Of a DNA stretch of 18,806 nucleotides, positions 7,222-13,186 are shown piece by piece; position 1 is the first letter of the stretch; every line of letters begins with the position of its first letter. The position numbers and the translations under genes are program-made. The notes below the pieces were generated by a model. That model did not search any database. It was not told where the DNA came from and worked only from the letters and a program-made list of their open reading frames with translations. This DNA is from Acidobacteriaceae bacterium (lineage in GTDB: Bacteria; Acidobacteriota; Terriglobia; Terriglobales; Acidobacteriaceae), in assembly GCA_003151875.1 (NCBI GenBank), contig PLYW01000162.1, positions 22,177-40,982 on the forward strand, given 5' to 3'.

Positions 7222-7956
7222 ATGCGAGTGCATTCCTACGTCTGCATGCTCTATCTGGGAGCAGTTTCCGGCATCCTCATCGGCACGCGTTGGGCAGATC
7301 TGCATGGCCTTCCTGCGCCCAAGGTATTTGTTGCGATGCTGTTGCTTTTCCCTGCAGCGCTGGCGGGAGCAAGGCTGCTGTTCGTCGTGTTTCATTGGAA
7401 AGTTTTTCGGCGTCAACCAGCACGGATCTGGCGGACGACGGAAGGCGGCGCAGCATTATACGGAGGGCTCATCTGCGCGTTCTTGCTCAGTCTGCCTCTG
7501 CTATGGGCGCTGGCGCTTCCGCTGGGGGCATTCTGGGACGCGGTTGCCATTGCCATGCTCGTCGGTATGGTCTTCACCCGGACCGGCTGCCTCCTGCAAG
7601 GCTGCTGCGCCGGTCGCCCCTCGCAAAGTGTCATTGCTTTCCGATCGCCGAATGCGCAGGGTGTCTGGTGCCGCCGTTTGCCGTTCCCGTTGTTCGAGGC
7701 GGGCCTCGCCGCTCTCATTCTGACCGTTTCCCTTCAGTTTCTGGGTAAAGCTCCGAACGGCGGCTCGCTATTTCTCGGCTCGCTCGCCATGTACGGCACC
7801 GGCCGATGGATTCTTGAGCCCACCCGCGAGCGGGTGGACCGGGTCGGTGGCTGGAGCCTCCATCGAATGATCTCAGCCGTCCTCGTAGGGCTGGCGACAG
7901 CGGCATTTCTTTTCTCGTGGGTAATACGGAGCGCAACCGCTACCGTGGCTCGTTAG
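7222..7956 (+). CDS. Lgt-like membrane protein (prolipoprotein diacylglyceryl transferase family, divergent)
   Basis: The 244-residue polytopic membrane protein has the Lgt layout. Several hydrophobic helices are interrupted by EGGAALYGGLICA (74-86), the segment FTRTGCLLQGCCAGRPS (118-134), PFPLFEA (154-160) and MYGTGRWILEPTRER (190-204). Classical Lgt has GRxGNFxNxExxG at the second motif. Here R120, G122 and G131 remain, but the Asn and Glu positions are Cys (C123, C128), and the usual His of the GG-HGG segment is Tyr80. The C-terminal Arg/Glu pair is kept (R195, E199). Known Lgt transfers diacylglycerol from phosphatidylglycerol to a lipobox Cys; whether this clade does so is unknown. I chose ATG 7222 because AGGGACGGG precedes it and it begins near the first helix; GTG 7159 would add 21 polar residues. 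It heads a four-gene operon and ends 24 bp before the LamG gene. Confidence 0.8.
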   Translation: MRVHSYVCMLYLGAVSGILIGTRWADLHGLPAPKVFVAMLLLFPAALAGARLLFVVFHWKVFRRQPARIWRTTEGGAALYGGLICAFLLSLPLLWALALPLGAFWDAVAIAMLVGMVFTRTGCLLQGCCAGRPSQSVIAFRSPNAQGVWCRRLPFPLFEAGLAALILTVSLQFLGKAPNGGSLFLGSLAMYGTGRWILEPTRERVDRVGGWSLHRMISAVLVGLATAAFLFSWVIRSATATVAR

Positions 7957-7980
7957 ACCTGTACCGGAGGTAGAGTCAAC

Positions 7981-9012
7981 ATGGCGATGACCCATTGGTA
8001 TTTTGTGCTGGCGCCGCTGGTAGTGCTGGCTGTGATGTCGCTGCTCCGCTTCAAGGGATGCGGTTTTCACCCTAGTCAAGAGGATGGGTATGGAACCGCG
8101 GTAGGCGACGACAGCCCGGTCGCATGGTTTCGTCTCCAGGACGCTCCCGGAAGCACGGTCGCGAAGAATGCTGTCGGCACAGAGGATGGCGCGTATGGCA
8201 CGGCCCCCAGTCCCCTGAGCGCAGGTCCGCCCACTTGGCATTCGCCCGCCGTACCCGCAACCTCACTCACCCTCGGTATCAACGACCCGGATCTTGTCCC
8301 TCTGGAGCATGAGGACCCCTATGATTTTTCCATCCGGGTCGAGGGAGCATTTGCTAAAGTTCCCGCCGATGTTCCGGCGTTGCAGGACCTCACCGAATTC
8401 ACTCTGGAAGCATTGGTTTATCCCGACTGGGATGTAACCGCGCTCGGTAGCTACTACTGCGTTCTCGAGTTGGCCGGGATGGTTCCCCCGGCGCTACTGA
8501 AAAGTTCGGGATTCGGCCTCTACGCCGGCCCCTCCGATACCCAAAACCCGAACACCCCATATTCCTGGCAAGCCTGGATGGGTGTCGGAAATGGTTTCCA
8601 GCGGCTGGAGGAGAAGAAGCCCTACACTCCCAATGATCCCAATAACCCTAATCCCGGACCCACAGTGTCAAAAGACCAGGCTACTTATCTCGCCTTTACC
8701 TTCAGCCAATCGCAGGGCCAGGCATTTTTGTATTTGTACTCGAACGACCGGGACCTGGATTATGTAGCTTATGAGTTGAATCCCGTGGCTTACGTGCCGG
8801 TTGTCGCCGGCTCAGTTTCCCAGGGCCTGCACATTGGCATCACCGCCCAGGGCCCCCTTTTCACGCCGCCTCCTCCCGGGGTACAGATCCCGCTCCTATA
8901 CCCGTTCTTAGGGCAGATGTGCAATGTTGCAATCTACAACCAGGTTTTAACCCAAGACACGCTTAGACACCACGCCACAATAGCGTTTTTTGTCGATTCA
9001 CCCGGTAGTTAA
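7981..9012 (+). CDS. LamG-like (concanavalin A-type) exported protein, putative lipoprotein
   Basis: The 343-residue protein starts at ATG 7981, with GGAGG 10 nt upstream. Residues 6-22 are strongly hydrophobic and end in LLRFKGCGF, so C27 could be a lipidated cysteine. The box FKGC is unlike the usual L-(A/S/V)-(G/A)-C, and the positive charges lie after rather than before the hydrophobic stretch. From about residue 43 to the end the protein reads as one LamG/laminin-G-like jelly-roll domain: SPVAWFRLQDAPGSTVAKN, LTEFTLEALVYP, then a C-terminal IYNQVLTQDTLRHHATIA. Such domains bind carbohydrate or protein on the cell surface. It is rich in Pro and Asn near 210-235. It lies between Lgt-like and LspA-like genes, which makes it the natural candidate substrate. 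The ligand is unknown. Confidence 0.75.
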   Translation: MAMTHWYFVLAPLVVLAVMSLLRFKGCGFHPSQEDGYGTAVGDDSPVAWFRLQDAPGSTVAKNAVGTEDGAYGTAPSPLSAGPPTWHSPAVPATSLTLGINDPDLVPLEHEDPYDFSIRVEGAFAKVPADVPALQDLTEFTLEALVYPDWDVTALGSYYCVLELAGMVPPALLKSSGFGLYAGPSDTQNPNTPYSWQAWMGVGNGFQRLEEKKPYTPNDPNNPNPGPTVSKDQATYLAFTFSQSQGQAFLYLYSNDRDLDYVAYELNPVAYVPVVAGSVSQGLHIGITAQGPLFTPPPPGVQIPLLYPFLGQMCNVAIYNQVLTQDTLRHHATIAFFVDSPGS

Positions 9013-9032
9013 GTCAAAAAGGAGAGAAGCAG

Positions 9033-9521
9033 ATGCCATCGGCACAAGATATTTTCAATAAGCTGGTAGAGATCGGAGGCAAGCTGGATGACCTGAATGC
9101 GACCACACAGGCCATCCGCGCGGATGACGACCAGCTCGTCAATATAGAAAACACGGACCTGGGCGAGCTGGTCACGCTCGCCGCTTATACCAATCAGGCC
9201 CTGTATCAGAACGATCTGCAGAATGCCACCATCATTTGTCTGCTCGAGCAGATCTCGAAAAATACTTGCGACCTGGTGAACCAGTCTCACTTGCAAACGG
9301 CGCTGCAGCAGACCATCGAAAAGAACACCATGCGACTGGCGGAAATGTTTGCGGCGACGCACGGCGAGGCCGCTCTGGCACTGGAGCGGGAGCAGGTCCT
9401 GCGGCGGGAAATCGAGAAGTGCTGTCGGCCGGAGCAACCCCCGCCGCCCTGCCAGGAAAAGCCGTGCCGCGCGCCCCAGCAGATTGATCCGCCGCCGCAG
9501 GTCGGCGGCGTAATCGAGTAA
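9033..9521 (+). CDS. Unrecognised helical protein with Cys/Pro-rich tail
   Basis: I do not recognise this 162-residue protein. It starts at ATG 9033 after a good AAGGAGAG ribosome site, 20 bp behind the LamG gene and 4 bp before the LspA-like gene. Residues 5-128 are predicted by eye to be mostly amphipathic helix, with Leu, Ala, Gln and Asn spaced as in coiled coils. There is no signal peptide or membrane segment. A short tail (130-156) reads CCRPEQPPPPCQEKPC and continues Pro-rich. Cysteines are at 69, 79, 130, 131, 140 and 145. The tail could bind metal, form disulfides or be modified, but the sequence does not show which. Its place inside the operon suggests it acts with the membrane enzymes or the LamG protein. 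It could be a structural partner, an adaptor or a second substrate. Confidence 0.75.
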   Translation: MPSAQDIFNKLVEIGGKLDDLNATTQAIRADDDQLVNIENTDLGELVTLAAYTNQALYQNDLQNATIICLLEQISKNTCDLVNQSHLQTALQQTIEKNTMRLAEMFAATHGEAALALEREQVLRREIEKCCRPEQPPPPCQEKPCRAPQQIDPPPQVGGVIE

Positions 9522-9525
9522 CGAC

Positions 9526-9945
9526 GTGCTCATGCAGCCGCTCTTGCTTGCGGCCTTTGTGGTCGCTGCCGACCGCGCCAGCAAGGCGACCGTCGCCAGG
9601 CTGACCTCAGGCCGAGTGGTGTCTGTAGGACCTTGGCTGCGCATCCACTGTGTGGTAACGCGGTTTCGGCGCCACGGGCTTCTGCGCAGTCCGGCCGTGC
9701 TTCTGCTGATTTGGACAGCCGCACTGGCCGTCGTCTTGCTGGCCACCAATTCCGGTCATTTCTTCCAGCGCCCGCCTGCGCAACTGGGACTCGGCGCCGC
9801 GCTCGCTGGCTCTGGCAGCAACCTATACGATCGCCTTCGGCACGGCGCGGTCATCGATTTTCTGGACTTGGGCTGGTGGCCGGCAAGCAATCTCGCCGAT
9901 GTTGCCATCGTTGCGGGTGTGATCATCAGTTTGAGATTTCTCTAG
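9526..9945 (+). CDS. LspA-like signal peptidase II family protein
   Basis: The 139-residue membrane protein has the C-terminal half of lipoprotein signal peptidase. The first catalytic motif is GSNLYDRLRHGAVIDFLD with D102, and the second is PASNLADVAIVAGVI with D125; these are the two aspartates of this aspartic peptidase. The N-terminal AADRASKATV resembles the conserved ADxxSK of LspA. The segment that in LspA carries the N-x-G-x-AF motif is instead VVTRFRRHGLL, so the substrate-facing part has diverged. Usual LspA is about 160 residues. The start may be GTG 9526 or ATG 9532; GTG is 4 bp after the preceding stop, consistent with translational coupling. It is the last gene of the operon and would cleave the signal peptide of a lipidated protein, most likely the LamG protein. 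It is probably a paralogue of the housekeeping lspA. Confidence 0.82.
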   Translation: MLMQPLLLAAFVVAADRASKATVARLTSGRVVSVGPWLRIHCVVTRFRRHGLLRSPAVLLLIWTAALAVVLLATNSGHFFQRPPAQLGLGAALAGSGSNLYDRLRHGAVIDFLDLGWWPASNLADVAIVAGVIISLRFL

Positions 9946-9948
9946 TTC

Positions 9949-9986
9949 GGTTGTGCGCTCGGACGTGGTAAGAAGATGGCGCAACC
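9949..9986. terminator. Weak hairpin after the four-gene operon
   Basis: GGTTGTGCGC pairs with GCGCAACC (9979-9986) with one bulged T, four bases after the LspA-like stop codon. It lacks a T-run, so intrinsic termination is uncertain. Confidence 0.3.
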
Positions 9987-10151
9987 GCATCGCTGAGATC
10001 CAGCGGCCGGATGCATAAGGTGAACCACCCAGCCATTCTTATCCGCGTCAGTCGCCGATTGGTGGCACAATTCCTGTTGGGTTGGTAAGCTACTCGGAAA
10101 AGGCCCACCACCGCAGTTTCTCCTCTCGCAGAGCACATCACCGGAAACTTA

Positions 10152-10157
10152 TATAAT
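10152..10157 (+). promoter_or_regulatory. Perfect -10 hexamer close to the acylase start codon
   Basis: TATAAT ends 10 bp before the ATG at 10168, and no Shine-Dalgarno lies in the gap. If used, transcription would begin only about 3 nt before the start codon, implying a leaderless or nearly leaderless mRNA. There is no good -35 at the expected distance. Confidence 0.4.
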
Positions 10158-10167
10158 CAGCTTTCCC

Positions 10168-13071
10168 ATGGGAGCTTCGACTATCTCTACTTCGGCACGG
10201 CCACCCCACTCTAAATTCATCTTTCGCACGGTAGTGGGAGTACTGGTCCTCCTGCTGATCGTCTTCCTCGCTTTCGACTTCTGGTTTTATCGGGCAGTTC
10301 GGGCGGCGCTGCCGCAGGTGGACGGCACGGTCCACCTTTCCAGCCTGGCCGGGCCCGTCACCGTGACCTACGATGCGCTCGGCGTTCCCAACATCGTCGC
10401 TGCCAACCTGCCAGATCTGTTCTTTGCCCAGGGTTATATCACCGCGCAAGACCGCCTGTGGCAGATGGACATGACCCGGCGCTACGCCTCCGGCGACCTG
10501 GCCGCCATTCTGGGGCCGGAGTTCGTCAAGCTTGACCGCGAGCATCGCATCCTTGGCCTGAGGCAGGTCGCGGAGAGAAACGTGGCCAACATGGATATGG
10601 CCCAGCGCGCCCACTTCGAGGCCTATGCCGCCGGGGTGAACGCTTACATCGCGCAGCACCAGAAAACCCTGCCGCTGGAATTTCGCTTCCTCACCTACTT
10701 CCCTCACGTCTGGACGGTGGAAGACTCGGTGCTGGTGGGACTGTCGATGACCGAATTTCTGAACCACGGCCTGTACAAGGACGAGTTGGAGAAGGAGAGA
10801 GTTCTGGCCAAGCTCGGGCCGGAGTTGACTGCCGATCTGTTCGTGAATTCCTCCTGGCGCGATCGTCCTCCGGGAGCCGACACCACTTCCCTCGAAAACG
10901 AGATTCCGGCCGGGACGACCCCCGACGAGGAAGAAGATCCAACGCCCAAGAAGAAGAGCAGCCGCGTTACGCCAGAGGAAAAGCAGGTCCCTCGACTCGC
11001 TGCGCTCGCTCCGTCGAAAATCATTCACCACGGAGACACGGAGAACACGGAGTTTAGATTTCTACGTCTTTTTCTCCGTGATCTCAGTGTCTCCGTGGTG
11101 AATTTTCATCCCCATGATAGTAGGAACAGGGAAACGCTCTACGGTGCGCCTGAACAGGCTGCGGAAAAACTCTGGACAACGCTTTTGGTGGGAGCCCCCT
11201 GCTTCAGCAGGGGGGAGCTGGACTTTAGTCCAGCGGGAAAGAAGTCGACCCATGAATGGGCTTTAGCCCCGGCTTCTTCGATCGCCAGCGCTAAAGCGCG
11301 CGCTCAAAAGACGAACGTTGCCCGGAGCGCTGAAGCGCTCCTTCCCCCGCATAAATGCGGGGGCTCCCACCAAGAAGCAAACTCCACGGGTTTCGCCCAG
11401 CAATTTTCCACAACCGGTGAAGGCGCACCCTTTCAACGCGAAGCTACCGAAGACGCTCTTTATCCCGGCTCCAACAATTGGGTGGTCTCGGGCGCGCATA
11501 CCGCCTCGGGAAAGCCGCTGCTCTCAAACGACATGCACCTCGACCTGCACATTCCCAACGTCTGGTATGAGGCGCATCTTACGGCGGGAGACTTCGACGT
11601 CGCCGGCGTCACCTTGCCGGGCGTGCCTTTCGTCATTTCCGGGCACAATCGCTACATCGCGTGGGGCTTTACCAATCTTGGTCCCAACGTCGAGGACCTT
11701 TACATCGAGAGGTTCAACGACAAGGGCGAATACTTGACGCCGCAAGGTTGGGTGCAGCCCGAGCACCGCACAGAAATCATTCGCGTGAAGGGCAAGCCCG
11801 AGGTGAACGTGGATGTCGAGATCACCCGCCATGGGCCGATCATCAGCGACGTCATCCCGGGCGAGAAGCGCAAGCTGGCGCTCAAGTGGATCATCTATGA
11901 CCCGCAGGCGGCGGGCGCTCCGTTCTTTGCCGTGGACTCGGCGAAGAACTGGCAGGACTTTCGCGCGGCGTTCTCGCATTTTGGCGCGCCCGGTCAAAAT
12001 GTCGTCTATGCGGATGTCGAGGGGCATATCGGCTACCAGGCAACCGGGCTGGTTCCGATCCGGGCAGCGGGCGACGGTTCAGTCCCAGTGCCCGGCGATG
12101 ACGTCGCGCACGAGTGGACCGGATATGTTCCCTACGACAAGATGCCCAGCGTGTACGACCCGCCCTCGGGGGCCATCGCGACTGCTAATGGGCGCGTCAC
12201 GCCGGATGGATATCCCTACACGCTAAGCATCGAGTGGGGTTCTCCGTATCGCACGGAGCGCATTTACCGGCTGCTGAATGCAAAAAAGAAGCTCACCCCG
12301 GCCGACATGCTGGCGATACAGACCGACATTGTTTCGGCGTTCGATCGCTTCTGCGCCGAGCGCTTCGTGTACGCCGTCGATCACACATCGACGGCATCAC
12401 ATCGCGCCAAGTCGGCCGCCGACTTGATGCGAAATTGGGACGGCGCCATGGCGACGGACTCGGCAGCGGCGACGGTGGCCTACTTCTCGCGCAAAAAGCT
12501 GGAGGAGTTGCTGCTCAAACCAAAGCTTGGGGACGACTGGAAGCAATACACCGGCTTACTGGCAGCGCACCCCAAATGGTTCATGAGTTCGGTATGGCTG
12601 GAGAACATACTGTCTCATCAACCTGCGCGCTGGCTGCCGGAGGGCTACGCCAACTACGACGCGCTGTTGACCGCCGCAGTGGAGGGCGCCGTAAGCGATG
12701 CGGACGCGCCGACTGCGCTGGCGACGTGGCGGTGGGGACGGGTCCATCGCGTGGACATCAAGGCCCTTTTCTGGAGCGACTTTCCCATTCTCAGGAGTCA
12801 CGCCGGCCCCGGTCCGCAGCCGTTGTCGGGGGATGGTGAAACGGTGAAGCAGGTCGGTACGCACTTCGGGCCGTCGGAGCGCCTCACGGTTGATTTCTCA
12901 GACCTCGACAACTCGACCCTGAATATCGTGAATGGCCAATCCGGAAATATCTTCGACGAGCATTACAACGATCAATGGGATGCCTATTATCACGGGCAAA
13001 CGTTTGTGTTGCCATTCTCGGCGGCAGCGGTGCAGCAGGCGGGGGTGCATCACCTGAGGCTGGAGCCGTAA
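10168..13071 (+). CDS. Penicillin acylase family (Ntn-hydrolase) with in-frame repeat insertion
   Basis: The 967-residue precursor has one membrane anchor (about 18-42). It is followed by an alpha-chain region with GVPNIVAANLPDLFFAQGYITAQDRLWQMD, typical of the family. The beta chain begins at S435 in YPGSNNWVVSG. In known members this Ser becomes the N-terminal nucleophile after self-cleavage. Later family segments are SNDMHLDLHIPNVWYEAHL and PGVPFVISGHNRYIAWGFTN. Known members hydrolyse amide bonds of beta-lactams, acyl-homoserine lactones or related compounds; the substrate here is unknown. Homologues are usually nearer 800 residues. The excess is explained by about 150 residues (271-421) encoded by palindromic repeat DNA, located in the spacer region just before S435. 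The frame stays open throughout. The mature enzyme is probably periplasmic and membrane-tethered. Confidence 0.88.
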   Translation: MGASTISTSARPPHSKFIFRTVVGVLVLLLIVFLAFDFWFYRAVRAALPQVDGTVHLSSLAGPVTVTYDALGVPNIVAANLPDLFFAQGYITAQDRLWQMDMTRRYASGDLAAILGPEFVKLDREHRILGLRQVAERNVANMDMAQRAHFEAYAAGVNAYIAQHQKTLPLEFRFLTYFPHVWTVEDSVLVGLSMTEFLNHGLYKDELEKERVLAKLGPELTADLFVNSSWRDRPPGADTTSLENEIPAGTTPDEEEDPTPKKKSSRVTPEEKQVPRLAALAPSKIIHHGDTENTEFRFLRLFLRDLSVSVVNFHPHDSRNRETLYGAPEQAAEKLWTTLLVGAPCFSRGELDFSPAGKKSTHEWALAPASSIASAKARAQKTNVARSAEALLPPHKCGGSHQEANSTGFAQQFSTTGEGAPFQREATEDALYPGSNNWVVSGAHTASGKPLLSNDMHLDLHIPNVWYEAHLTAGDFDVAGVTLPGVPFVISGHNRYIAWGFTNLGPNVEDLYIERFNDKGEYLTPQGWVQPEHRTEIIRVKGKPEVNVDVEITRHGPIISDVIPGEKRKLALKWIIYDPQAAGAPFFAVDSAKNWQDFRAAFSHFGAPGQNVVYADVEGHIGYQATGLVPIRAAGDGSVPVPGDDVAHEWTGYVPYDKMPSVYDPPSGAIATANGRVTPDGYPYTLSIEWGSPYRTERIYRLLNAKKKLTPADMLAIQTDIVSAFDRFCAERFVYAVDHTSTASHRAKSAADLMRNWDGAMATDSAAATVAYFSRKKLEELLLKPKLGDDWKQYTGLLAAHPKWFMSSVWLENILSHQPARWLPEGYANYDALLTAAVEGAVSDADAPTALATWRWGRVHRVDIKALFWSDFPILRSHAGPGPQPLSGDGETVKQVGTHFGPSERLTVDFSDLDNSTLNIVNGQSGNIFDEHYNDQWDAYYHGQTFVLPFSAAAVQQAGVHHLRLEP
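11024..11102. repeat. 29-bp-arm inverted repeat of the CACGGAGACACGGAG type
   Basis: The left arm (11024-11052) starts TTCACCACGGAGACAC and the right arm (11074-11102) ends GTGTCTCCGTGGTGAA. They pair at 27 of 29 positions around a 21-nt loop. It resembles dispersed repeats between genes, yet here lies in the acylase reading frame and is translated. Confidence 0.75.
11143..11429. repeat. Nested inverted-repeat element inside the acylase spacer
   Basis: Outer ends GGTGCGCCT (11143-11151) and AGGCGCACC (11421-11429) are perfect inverted repeats. The 24 bp inside each end also match at about 16 positions at the same spacing. Further in, TTGGTGGGAGCCCCC (11185-11199) and its exact complement (11359-11373) form a second perfect pair. 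Between them are small hairpins, for example CCCCCTGC/GCAGGGGG (11195-11214), GCTGGACT/AGTCCAGC, GGAGCGCT/AGCGCTCC and CCCCCGCAT/ATGCGGGGG (11344-11363). The layered layout looks like repeats inserted into repeats, or one composite non-coding element. Confidence 0.65.
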
Positions 13072-13075
13072 AGCA

Positions 13076-13184
13076 GGGGCTAGGGACTAGGGGCTAGGGG
13101 CTAGGGGCTAGGGGCTCGGGCTAGTAAACCCGCTAAAGTGTCTTCCCGAAACTATCCCCTAGCCCCTAATCCCTAGCCCCTAAT
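13076..13184. repeat. Heptamer GGGGCTA tandem facing its own complement between convergent genes
   Basis: Seven units close to GGGGCTA occupy 13076-13123 (three central copies are exact). After a 32-bp gap, the complementary arm CCCCTAG/CCCCTAA/TCCCTAG/CCCCTAA lies at about 13156-13184. The region sits between two convergent genes, ending 3 bp before the lipoprotein stop codon. It can form a long hairpin, and each strand's transcript has G-runs able to form a G-quadruplex. A bidirectional terminator or mRNA end stabiliser is plausible. Confidence 0.65.
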
Positions 13185-13186
13185 CG

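Larger units (their letters stand above)
10978..11429. repeat. Repeat cluster inserted in frame within the acylase gene
   Basis: The 452-bp block starts with GAAAAGCAGGTCCCTC, found again at 16797-16812 outside any gene. It then holds two large inverted repeats (11024-11102 and 11143-11429) and many small hairpins. The encoded peptide is low in family resemblance, while the flanks match the penicillin acylase family. The exact borders are my estimate. Confidence 0.7.

Noticed and set aside
10138..11031. 297-codon minus-strand frame
   Set aside because: Antisense of the acylase alpha-chain; its first residues are the translation of a dispersed repeat.
11024..11429. Acylase gene as a pseudogene broken by repeats
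   Set aside because: The reading frame is unbroken through the insert and both flanks keep family motifs, so an intact precursor with a long spacer is more likely.
13076..13123. Heptamer tandem as a CRISPR or telomere-like array
   Set aside because: There are no spacers between units, and the array faces its complement between convergent stop codons, so a terminator-type repeat is more likely.
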